From positions 336,475-400,474 of the forward strand of contig NMRA01000335.1 in NCBI GenBank assembly GCA_002633005.1: 64,000 nucleotides of DNA, read 5' to 3'. The translations under genes were made by a program, and so were the position numbers. Source of the stretch: Phoronis australis (taxonomy: Eukaryota > Phoronida > Phoronidae). Positions 27,140 to 39,000 of this stretch are shown piece by piece; position 1 is the stretch's first letter, and every line of letters starts with the position of its first letter. Below the pieces are notes generated by a model, which was given only the letters and a program-made list of their open reading frames with translations, did not search any database and was not told the DNA's origin.

Positions 27140-27353
27140 TTCAGTGGATAAAACTGGAACTCTTAAAACACGGGATTCCTGTTAGTGACTAATACCAAAA
27201 AAAGCATAAATTACCGGGTAATTGGTTACTGTCTGTTTTTTTTTTTTGAAAAGCTATGCACCATATTTTTGAGTTTGGCAGTCCTCATATTCAAAAAGGA
27301 AGTCAATTGATGCCAGCTGAATTGGCCTGGAAATCTTTTAGATGAATGTGTCA

Positions 27354-27459
27354 CCTGATGGCACCTCAAATGGGTTGGGACCTGATGCCACCTCAAATGG
27401 GTCGGGACCTGATGCCACCTCAAATGGGTCGGGACCTGATGCCACCTCAAATGGGTCAG
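27354..27459. repeat. 27-bp minisatellite, about 4 copies
   Basis: The unit is CCTGATGCCACCTCAAATGG followed by GTCGGGA, nearly identical between copies. The period is a multiple of three, so an open frame reads MPPQMGRDL repeatedly. There is no evidence that it is translated. Confidence 0.85.
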
Positions 27460-27462
27460 AAT

Positions 27463-30068
27463 TCTTTACTTTGTTTATGGAGTGAATTGAACCGGGCACA
27501 GAACAGAACTAATTCAATGCTATTTTTGACCTAATCTGTTAAATGTAATTTACTTAATATGTTTGGAGTTTTTGGTATACTGCTTACTTGTAATTGTTTG
27601 GCCTTAAGTAGTGCAATAATCATGAGTTTCGTCATGGAATTAGACCACTTGACACAAAAAAATTGGTCTCAACTTGTTCCTCAGAAAGTTTGTTTCTTTT
27701 CGAGACCATGCTTGACAAAAGTGAGCCTGGATGATTTGAACAAAAATGAATTGTTACTTCTTTCCATGCCATAAGTAACACCTGTTTTGATGAAGTTGCA
27801 ATTTGAGACCAATTCCATATGATGGTAAAGAGTGGTCAATTTTCTGTGACATAAAGAGGGTTTTAGACGCTTTACAGATAGTTTTACTCTTTTCTACATT
27901 TGCCAATTTGGGACATAGAATGAGTTTTGTCAGTTGAAGGATATCACCAGTCCTATAAAAATTGCATTTAACTTTCTGCACGAAATTCCTGTCATGAGAT
28001 CTAAAACTTCCCCTCAAGTGACAAAACAATTCTGCTTCAGATTCAAATCACTTGTAACTCAAACAGGTGATTATTTTTAAACAGCTGCTAAGCACAAAAT
28101 GTTAATTTTGGCTACTTGAGGCAGAGCCTGAAGGCTTACAAAAAGGGTGAGAGTACATGCTATTGATGCTGACCGGTGGTAGAATTTTCCCCTCACCCAA
28201 GGAAATCACATCTCGGAAGATACAGGCCCTTTTTTCCTCAGATCAGCGAGGGCCCTGGCGTAAAAGTTCAGCTGAATTAACTTGAGTTGAGAATTAAAAT
28301 CCATTAATGAAATTTTTATCTAAAATAGAGCGGAAACAGGAAATCTTTAAATGTCAACCCTGGTTGATTGTTTTTGACAGTGTAATTCACAAGCATGTAT
28401 GTGTATTGTTCTGTAGCCAGTACAATTATTTCTGTTAGATTGCATGTCAGTAACACTCGATTGTGGTTTGAACTAGATTTTTGTTCTGAGGTTGCTTGTT
28501 GCTAATGTGTCCTGTTGAACTTCGAGTTTGCTTAGTCAGAGGTGAGAAGCATTTGAAGGTACTCTAACTTTTTCAGACATGCATTGTGTTTAGACTGTGC
28601 TCATTCCATCATGACAATAGTGAATAGGAGTGATCTGGGTTTACTATAGCCTTTTTCAGTGATTATTTAGTGTCTATTTTGTGAACATTGACCACTCCTT
28701 GATTATGTTGGTTGTGGCTCACATGTGTCTGCATTATGAGTTCATATGACCTCCCAAAGCCCATAAAAGTTTGCTAAGTGGGAAATTGAATTCATTGTCT
28801 GATTCTTCAAGTACTTGAGTGTTATGACTGTATCCTCTCTCCTCCTGGGTGCATAATAATTGTCCAGTTCTCGCTCAGAATTGTTCTCGTCTTCTGATCT
28901 GCTGTGTTCCGCTATTGCAATTCATTGTCAAGTGACCAAACATCTTCCACCCATTACATCATTTGGCGGAAAACTTGGAAATTTATAACTATTTTTTCAA
29001 GATAAAAAATTTGGCATAAAAGTGCTTATTTAATTTAGATTTTATGGTATTCATTTCTTATTAGCTAACTGAAACCTCAAAATCTAAGAAAATGCATAGT
29101 GGGAACTCTTAAATTTACACATGTATTGTCCGATGAAGGGCATTTTCACTTTCTGCTCATTTTGAACATTGCAGGCGAATGCATGTTATTGTGGTAGTAG
29201 ACTACGGTGCTGTTTATCTGTAGTTTCCATCATTGTTTTAGCTTGTGGTAGATTGTTCAAATTACTACAGGACACCCGGCTTGAAAAAGCATCAAATTTT
29301 GATGAAAAGTGGCAAGCCAAAATAGTCAAAACTGCTAGCTTTTTATCTTATTCCTGCCTGCCAGTCACTGAGTTGGATTACCATGTGTGCCATTTTCAGT
29401 CAAGTTTCGCTGATGGCCGTTTTTTTGCTCCTATTGAAAAGCAAGTGTTTGTACAGCTATTTTTACTTTTTGGGGGCAGGCAGGAAATCGTGTGTGTCGA
29501 TAATCCCGTATCAGTCTCGCAACAGTGGTTTTCATTCACATTTCATTTGGTGACTATTACGGTAACCGATTCTGTCAGAGTATTTTTAAAATAGTTCGGT
29601 TCGCATGTTAAGTTGCCTTTGAAATTTGATGTTGTTGTGTTGGAAATGTGGCAAAACTCAACTCTGCTCACATGAGGTGAAATTCCCAAGTCATCTAATG
29701 TTAATTGGCCAAAATCTCAGCTGGCATTTCCAAATTTCTGGTTGGAATGTGACTTGCAGCTTATTATCTTAAGTCCTCGCATGGACGCATTCAAGAAGTC
29801 TCAGTCTTAAAATCTCAAATTTGGTTTTGGCAGCAAGCCAATTGGCCAATGACACTTAATTAAGCGTGAATTTTTTGAAAATTTCTCAGGTGTTGAACAG
29901 AACATGAGGTTTGACACAGATGAATATTGTGTGTTATTAGACATTAGACTGAAATATCAAATGTTTTTAGAACATGCCACTGCCAGTCCATTATACTGAG
30001 CTGGCAGTGCATTTGTTGTTGTCTTGCTTTCCACTAATAGGTAAATTTGACTTCATAATCCTTTTCAG
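27463..30068. other. Probable intron of the ankyrin-caspase gene (or intergenic)
   Basis: No convincing exon was found. The open frame at 29169-29594 shows no domain. If the 27057 donor is used, this is intron; otherwise it separates the ankyrin ORF from the caspase exons. No AATAAA was noticed shortly after the ankyrin stop. Confidence 0.4.
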
Positions 30069-33000
30069 GTCGCCTGAAGAACAGAGTTTGGCTGAAGATT
30101 GGACAGTACAGAAGGAAGAGCCGAGGTATATATAGTGTGGTGTGATGCACCCACATTCCGTGATGTGATGCACACGCATTCTGTTGTGTAATCCAGCCGC
30201 ATTCTGTTTGTGATGCACATGCATTATGTGGTGTGGTGCACCCTCATTTTGTGTTGTGATGCACCCGCATTCTGTTGTGTAATCCAGCCGCATTCTGTTT
30301 GTGATGCACATGCTTTATGTGGTGTGATGCACCCTCATTTGTGTTGTGATGCATGCTCATTCTGTTGTGTGACGCACCAGCATTCTATTGATTGTGTGAT
30401 GCACACATTGTGTGGTGTGTCGATGCACCAGCATTCCGTGGTGTGATGCACGCACATTCTGTGGTGTGATGTGCACACCTTCCCCACACAAAATGTCATT
30501 GTTTAGTCATTGTGCTATATTCAGTGAACCTTCACTGAATATTTCATCAAATGTTTTGACTGCCATACAAAAAATAGAAAAAGGTTTGTTCACTTCCATT
30601 TTTTCATGGTAGAAGTAAACTTAATTCCGTACCAGAAAGATTTCCCCAGAGTTCAGAACCAAATTTACTGGAGAGTTGTCATATTTTACCATTGTGTACC
30701 AACCAATTTCAGGGAGAAACTCTCTGTGTACCCTGAAGAAAAACAATGAAGTGCTCCATCTGGTGAGGGATGCCAAGGCAGAACCTCTTAACAGTAAGTA
30801 TCACAACCCACACAGATTTTTACACAAGTCGTCTGCTATATTCTTCTCTTTTGACACAGTTTTCTGTTTCTGTTCATATCCTGCAGTTTTCTTTGTAAAA
30901 CGATGTTGCAAAGTAAACAAAAAATCTCCAGGATAATCTCGATCCAATTTCAGATAAAGGTCATGCACAGTGGAAGATAGCTACTTTTTCGTAACAAAGT
31001 ATTGTTTTGGAGTGAAAATTCCACACAACCCTGTTAAGCATTTGCTCAAAACATGACCTCATTGTAAGTTGCACCAGGGTCATCGTCCAAGTAGATGGGA
31101 GTGACCCCCTGCAAATAATCAGGTTGTTAACTGAAATCAACTGACTCTTGAGTGAATGCTTTGTAGCAGACTTACCTGTTGTGTTAGTTAGTGTACACAC
31201 AAGGTCGTCCGTACTACTACTAAAGTCACTCAATAGCTACCACTTGTTGTTTAGTTTTCCAATATTTCACACATCGATATTTTTGACCATTCTGCCGGTT
31301 AATCAAACATCTTCACCTACGTTTGCGTGACAGTTAGAGTGGGAACCATTTATATTATTACAGAAGTCTTGTGTTAGTCAAAACAAACTATATATTATAA
31401 TCATCGGTAAAAAGATAGAAGAATTATATGGCCTAATTCGCAACGTTTTATTGCTTGATTTAAAGTTGATTATCGGCTATTATTGGGAGAAAAGTACAGA
31501 GTTGGTGACAGATTTTGGTGACTGGCATAGACCAATGGCTCTTATTTGGTTACAGCAGCTGAAGTTAGGCGACTTCTTCCTCATGCTAGAACCAGTTCTC
31601 AGTCGTCGTCACCATCCTCGGCTCTGAGCATAGACCAGCAATACAAGGTCAAGGTCCCCATTGGTCTCGCCATTATCTTGAACAACAAAACTTTTGAAAG
31701 TTGCAACATGGACGATCGACATGGCAGTCAGGTTGATCTTGGTAAGGTTTGACAGGTTCTTACGCAACCACTCTAAGACACTTGCAGATGTTTGTTCTGG
31801 TCCTGAATTAAAGAAAGTATTTCTTAATCTTCCCTTTTTGGGTAATAGTAGTTGTGTGGTCGACAGACAGGTTAAGAGAATGTTTGGAGCTATTGCTCCG
31901 TGTTTGCAACTTGTAGCAATTTTTAAACCTGTTAACGGACTTTTGTCATTGTCTAGGCTCAAAATACCATTGAATAATTCTCAAAGAAGTCGTGTTGTGT
32001 ACCAACTCGAGTGTAATGAATGTGAACAGTTTTACATTGGAATGACCAACAGAATTCTCAGCATTAGAGTCAAAGAACACTGTAAAGACGCACACAGTGC
32101 TGTTCTTAATCATTCGTTGACCACTGGTCACATTTTAGTTTACTCTGGTGTTCAGATTTTGGACAAGGATAATGCCAACCTCAGGTTCTTCATAAAGAAG
32201 GCTATGCATATGCTGTTGAATCATGCTGAGCGCTATCTGAATAGACATTTTGGTTCATTTGTGCTCCAGCTGTCTGGATTTCTGGTCTCTCTCCTCACAA
32301 TGCACTTTGACAATCATGTACATGATTGTGCAGAATATTCTCCTCCTGTGTCAACTGAGTGGAATATTGTGAACATTTGTCTTGAGAATGGTTTTGTGAC
32401 AATAAACCGAAACGTCGAACAATACAATGTCTTTTTTTACAATGCACTGATACTGGTACTCATATTTTGGCCAAAATAATATGACCAGTCTAAAGACTTT
32501 AAGTGTTTTATGCCATAGGGCCTGATTGAGATATGGGTCCATGTGAAGCCTTTCAAACTTCTTAGAACAGGGTCTGTGTGTTCGGTTGTAGCTACTCAGC
32601 AGACAGTCACATTCAATGCAAATATTTCATCAATTTTAGCATCATATATTGATACAGACTTCATTTTCAGTCAATGTATTGCGCAATCTCTTTTGACTGT
32701 AATCGTGTTCTTCTTCAGAAAAAACTGTGGAAACTTTGTCAAGTCTTGGTTTTCAAACTCATGTGTACAAAGACCTGACTGCAGACCAACTGATTGGCTG
32801 CTTTCAACATTATGGCGACCTTGACCTTAGCCAATACAGTAGTCTGATTGGTGTAGTTATGAGCCATGGACGGCGAGGTCACATATATGGGACTGATGGG
32901 AACTCTGTTCCTGTTATTCATCTAACGTCAAAGTTCAAGTCAGCAAGCTGTCCATCGTTATCAGGGAAGCCTAAGTGCTTCATAGTAGTAGCTTGTCAAT

Positions 33001-36000
33001 CTGATGAACCAGGTAGGTTTTGGGCAGATTTAGTTTTCTACTATTTTCCCTTGTCCAATTGTGCACTTGAACAGGATTAGTGCAAGTCGAGCCATCAACT
33101 GCTTGAAGAAACCGTATATGACTGCAGCTTGTGTCTTTCTTAATTGCCTCCAAGACACTGGCATTAAAATGACTTTCACCAGCCTGGCTTTTGTGTATTA
33201 TTAAAAACAAATAATGAAATTGTGAACATTTTTAAATCTGATAAATATGAATCCGAATCCCTTATTGAGTGATGAACAAAATTTAGTTAGGGTTTGAATC
33301 GAAAAAATTGTTCATTTAGAGCCGAAGTTATGAATTCAAATGTCACTTTTTAGACGCATGGGAAGTGGGGGTGGAGACTGAATATTCACTATGTGATGGG
33401 GGGACTGAATATTCACTATGTGATGGGGGGGACTGAATATTCACTAAGTGATGGGGGAACTGAATATTCACTNGGAACTGAATAATCACTAGGTGATGGG
33501 GGAGACTAAATATTCACTAGGTGATGGGGGGACTGACTATTTACTTGGTCATGGAGGGACTGAATATTCACTAGGTGATGCCAATGAAAAAAGATTCTCT
33601 TATTAGCTTCTGAATAGATGGAGGTCAGAGAGCACATGAGGAAACCATAAAAGTTGACTGTCAGATGATAACAGTCTGAGGGTTGGCGTTTGCTAAAAAT
33701 CAAATTTTGGGTTTGGGGTTGAATTTTCACCTGTACTAGGTCCATAATGATCAGCGTATGAGAGGAAGTTGTTCTACTGCGCAAAAACATGGCCAGGTGG
33801 TCACAAAATGCTGGGTCGATGATTGTTTTTTAGGATACTTGAGGTTGCGTAATTAGTGATCTCAAAGTGCCCTCTGTTGTTAAATTGTCTTCTGTTATGT
33901 TCTTGCTGTGAAGCACTGGAAATGTGGCATTAGGGCATTTAACTGTTGACCCCATCTTGTTCAGTCGAATAGCAAGTGAACAAGTTGGCTGGTTGACCAG
34001 CGTATTCGGTATCTTACACAATTTATTAACTCCACTGTGATGTATGTTTATGGTTGGAGTACCAGGGACCCGTTGCAAGAAACTGACTTGGGTTCATTTT
34101 TACTTACTTGTAAGTCTAAGATTTGTCTTAACTTCCAAACTTTGAAACTTCCACATCCGGTAAGTTAATCAAAATTAAGACAAAGTTTAAGTAACAGAAT
34201 TAAGAAAAATCTAAGTTTTATCTTAGAATTGAATGAAGATTAAATTTTGTTTTAGCTAAGTCAATTTTCTTGGAACGGACCCCAACTCTCTTTTGTTCGA
34301 TAATCGCTCTATTCCGATAAGATCGCATCTTGTCAGACTGAGCTACATGACTGATCTCAAAAATAAAAGATAGTTAGGGAGTTTGAACATAAACCAATAA
34401 CAATTCTGAATTCCTCATCAGATGTTGGCCGTGCTTAGTTTTTTAATCATTGAAGTAGCCTGTCTACAACCAAAGTTAAGGGAATCTATTCTGTCCAATG
34501 CATTGGGTTTGACTGTGTTCATATGCAGTTGGTAATAGGGTGCAACCATTATTGGTAGATAATTGACCTGCATGATGTAAGAGGACACAAAAGACTGCAC
34601 TCAGCAGTTTTAACTATTAAAACAAAATAGCCAGGTGTTACCATACCTTCAGAACCCACATAGCCTGGTAAAGTCACTGAATGGGAGAATGCTGTAATGG
34701 TTTGTAGCTCCTCTGGTGATAACATCCCCACTTACTTCTTGGTAATATTTTGCTTTCTAATGTGCCTATCAACACACCTCGTGCTGCATTGTAATCATTT
34801 CTTTCCATGTTGTGTCTGTTGCTTGGTTCAAGTGCATGACTCTGTATTTACTTGGGACTCACTTATTTTGGTCACCACCAGTTAAGTATCTGAACATTAT
34901 AGTAAAAAGTGGCAGCACAAGCCACCTCATAACAAATAATCGTTTACTTTCAGTAAGCAGAAATTGACATTTCTGGAGCATATATTTCTTAGTTTTGCAT
35001 TTTTTTTTCTGTTAGATTTTATCAGTTGATTATGATTTTTTCTCCACCAGGTGTCGCCAAGCATGACTTAATTCCTGTGGAGGAACAGGACTACATAGTT
35101 GCCTACTCCACAATGCCCGGGGCACCTTCTTACAGAACCACTGAAGGAACTCACTTCATGCACAAGCTGATGAGTAACTTGGACAAATATGCACATCTGC
35201 GCCCTCTACCAGACATACTGCAAAACACCATCAAACACATCACAATACAGACCCCCCTGGTGTTTACATCACTCCAGAAGAAGTTCATGCTGCGGGCCAA
35301 TATGGCGGGAGAACACCACGGTGNAATCACTAGGTGATGGGGGAGACTGAATATTCACTTGGTGATGGAGGGACTGAATATTCACTAGGTGATGCCAATG
35401 AAAAAGGATTCTCTTATTAGCTTCTGAATAGATTGAGGTCAGAGAGCACATGAGGAAACCATGATTAAAGTTGACTGTCAGATGATAACAGTCTGAGGGT
35501 TGGAGTTTGCTAATGTGAGCCCATTGAATTCAGTCCAGCTGCTTAGGCTGCTTGGTCACCTTTTGTAATCCTTTGTGACACCTGATGTCATATTGTGTGT
35601 TGACTGTTGGCAGCCCAGCCAGATGGCGCTCTATTGTGTTGGCAGGGAATGGGGGTAATTGAACTTGCGCTTTAGTTCACAAAATCAAATTTTGGGTTTG
35701 GGGTTGAATTTTCACCCGTACTAGGTCCATAATGATCAGCGTATGAGAGGAAGTTGTTCTACTGCGCAAAAAAATGGCCAGGTGGTCACAGAATGCTGGG
35801 TCGATGATTGTTTTTTAGGATACTTGAGGTTACGTAATTAGTGGTCTCAAAGTGCCCTCTGTTGTTAAATTGTCTTCTGTTATGTTCTTGCTGTGAAGCA
35901 CTGGAACCATGGCATTAGGGCATTAATTTTATCTATTGACTCCATTTTGTTCAGTTGAATAGCAAACGAACAAGTTGGCTGGTTGACCAGCGTATTCGGT

Positions 36001-39000
36001 ATCTTACACAATTTATTAACTCCACTGTGATGTATGTTTATGGTTGGAGTACCAGGGACCCGTTGCAAGAAACTGACTTAGGTTCATTTATTTTTTACTT
36101 ACTGGTAAGTCTAAGATTTGTCTTAACTTCCACACTTTGAAACTTCCACATCCGGTAAGTTGGTCGAAATTAAGACAAAATTTAAGTAAAAGTCAATGAA
36201 ACTTGAAATCTTAAGAAAAATTTAAATTTTATCTTAGAATTGAATGAAGATTAAATTTTGTCATAGCTAAGTCAGTTTTCTTGGAATGGGCTCCAGCTCT
36301 CTTTTGTTTGATAATCGCTCTATTCCGATAAGATCGCATCTTGTCAGACTGAGCTATGATCTCAAAAATAAAAGATAGTGAGGGAGTTTGAACATAAACC
36401 AATAACAATTCTGAATTCCTCATCAGATGTTGGCCATGCTTAGTTTTTAATCATTGAAGTAGCCTGTCTACAACCAAAGTTAAGGGAATCTATTCTGTCA
36501 AATGCATTGGGTTTGACTTTGTTCATATGCAGTTGGTAATAGGGTGCAGCCATTATTGGTAGATACTTGACCTGTACAATGTAAGAGGATACAAAAGACT
36601 GCACTCAGCAGTTTTAACTATTAAAACAAAGTAGCCAGGTGTTATCATACGTTCAGAACCCACATAGTGTGGTAAAGTCACTGAATGAGAGAATGCTGTT
36701 ATGGTTTGTAGCTCCTCTGGTGATAACATCCCCACTTACCTCTTGGTAATATTTTGCTTTCTAATGTGCCTATCAACACACCTCGTGCTGCACTGTAATC
36801 ATTTCTTTCCATGTTGTGTCTGTTGCTTGGTTCAAGTGCATGACTCTGTATTTACTTGGGGCTCGCTTATTTTCGTCACCACCAGTTAAGTATCTGAACA
36901 GTAACAATAAAAAGTGGCAGCACAAGCCACCTCATAACAAATAATCGTTTACTTTCAGTAAGCAGAAATTGACATTTCTGGAGCATATATTTCTTAGTTT
37001 TGCATTTTTTTTCTGTTAGATTTTATCAGTTGATTATGATTTTTTCTCCACCAGGTGTCGCCAAGCATGACTTAATTCCTGTGGAGGAACAGGACTACAT
37101 AGTTGCCTACTCCACAATGCCTGGGGCACCTTCTTACAGAACCACTGAAGGAACTCACTTCATGCACAAGCTGATGAGTAACTTGGACAAATATGCACAT
37201 CTGCGCCCTCTACCAGACATACTGCAAAACACCATCAAACACATCACAATACAGACCCCCCTGGTGTTTACATCACTCCAGAAGAAGTTCATGCTGCGGG
37301 CCAATATGGCGGGAGAACACCACGGTGCGCGGATCCCAAGGTTCAACAAAGACAATATTCTAGTGACTGTTCCTGTGCAACCTTCGGTAAGTGAATTACA
37401 TCTACCCCGCCTATTGGTCTCCTTGATGGTAGGTTTGCAATGTCTACCTTGAAATAAATTTACTACATCAGTTTTGGTACCTCTGAGATTTCTGAATTAT
37501 TAGTTTTGTCCAAAATTGGCTAACTCTGGAACATTACATTGTATCTCAAAAATGGGTGATTTGATTTATATGCGTCTTTCACTTTATGCACTGTTTCCTA
37601 AAATGCTGTTGGGAAATGTTTTAGACAAAAGTATACGGTACATATTCCAATTTTGCCCGAGGGCCATCGCTTTTTGGTTTTTATGAAAGCAACCCAAAAT
37701 TTGCATGAAACAAAAATTAGCTAACTTAGAAAACTGTAGGAGGTTTTTCAGTATTTCATCTTGAATATGTATATCAAGCAAAATTTGGTCTAGTTATTGA
37801 TATCGTTGCTTTGCTATGAATTTAATGTTTTTTTGCTAAATTTTAATCTACCCATCCTATTAATCTCAGATTAGAAGTGCCAAATCAAGGTTTTCTACTT
37901 TCAGAAAACTTTTACTGTCAGAGTTGAAATCTTAAGTTTTGTTGATATTTAACTTATAGACTCATTTCATGCTGTGAATATCCCCTTTAAATGAGATAAG
38001 GATCAATTTGGAGATACCTTTTGAATATGTCCATTATGATGTCACATGGTCAGCTGAACCAGGTCTATCCACATTTCATTCACAATAGGGGAATAGTTAT
38101 CAATAGTGGCTCTATTCACTAAGTCACATAGGGAGGGTAATTACTGTTTCTTGTCACATAATATCTAAGTAGAAGGCTTGAAAGCATCCAAACTTTATTT
38201 TCTGGTTTCTCTTTGGAACAAAAAAAAACGTAATTAAGTCACATAGTGAGGGTAATTACTGTTTCTTGTCACATAAAAGCTAAGTAGAAGGCTTGAAAGC
38301 ATCCAAACTTTATTTTCTGGTTTCTCTTTGGAACAAAAAAAAAACGTAATTAAGTCACATAGTGAGGGTAATTACTGTTTCTTGTCACATAATATCTAAG
38401 TAGAAGGCTTGAAAGCATCCAAACTTTATTTTCTGGTTTCTCTTTGGAACAAAAAAAAACGTAATTAAAGCGATCTTGTCAACAATAACGCAAGCCTTGA
38501 GCTATATTTTGGAAAGTAGTTTCCAGCATGGCGTATAATCTAGTTAACTGCATTTATTCACTAACTCGCAATATAAGCTGTGCCTGATTAATTTGGATAA
38601 AACCTGCTCCAGGTCTTATGTTCCTGTTTAAAGGGCATGTTCACAACATGTACACCTACCTGGAGGTAAGTTTACTGCATCTGCCACATCTCTTGATCTT
38701 CTAGGTGATCAGTTAGTCTACTACATTTCTAGGTATGTACAACTGTGAATGAGTCGTTCTTACCACACCTCTATAGGTCTTCAAGACAATAGTGAATCAC
38801 GTTTGTCACATCTGTAGGTCTGTGTGATGCTCACTGCTTTCTTTGGGGGGGGGGGGGTTATTAGGAGCACCCTGATAAACCCTAGTGTGCACTAGTTACG
38901 TGGAGCCTTTGTGTTATTTAGGCAGGTTGGACAAGACAGGTTGGAACATATCAACAAAGGAACAGTAGTTGCTATGTGCATTTTTCTTGTTTAATTTTAA

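Larger units (their letters stand above)
33474..35323. other. Copy A of a falsely duplicated segment (alternative haplotype)
   Basis: Bounded by N at 33473 and 35324. From about 33484 it matches 35325-37325 base for base, with scattered substitutions and small indels: the same minisatellite start, the same nested MITEs and the same p10 exon. It ends in mid-exon at GEHHG, exactly at the N. This looks like two alleles placed in tandem by the assembler and not a biological exon duplication. Confidence 0.85.

Noticed and set aside
29169-29594. 141-codon ORF in the ankyrin-caspase intron
   Set aside because: No recognisable domain, cysteine- and phenylalanine-rich random composition, no suitable splice signals.
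30069-30793. Alternative frame of the short caspase exons (SPEEQSLAEDW... then GEKLSVYPEEKQ)
   Set aside because: It looks protein-like, but it hits TGA in the next exon and is out of phase with the ankyrin donor and the caspase domain.
31694-32479. 261-codon ORF as a host gene or caspase exon
   Set aside because: The content is the Penelope-like GIY-YIG module, and the caspase frame leaves at the donor 31742.
35051-37386. Tandem duplication of the caspase p10 exon as a real event
   Set aside because: The first copy stops at an N in mid-exon and the flanking introns match allele-like over nearly 2 kb, so haplotype duplication in the assembly explains it better.
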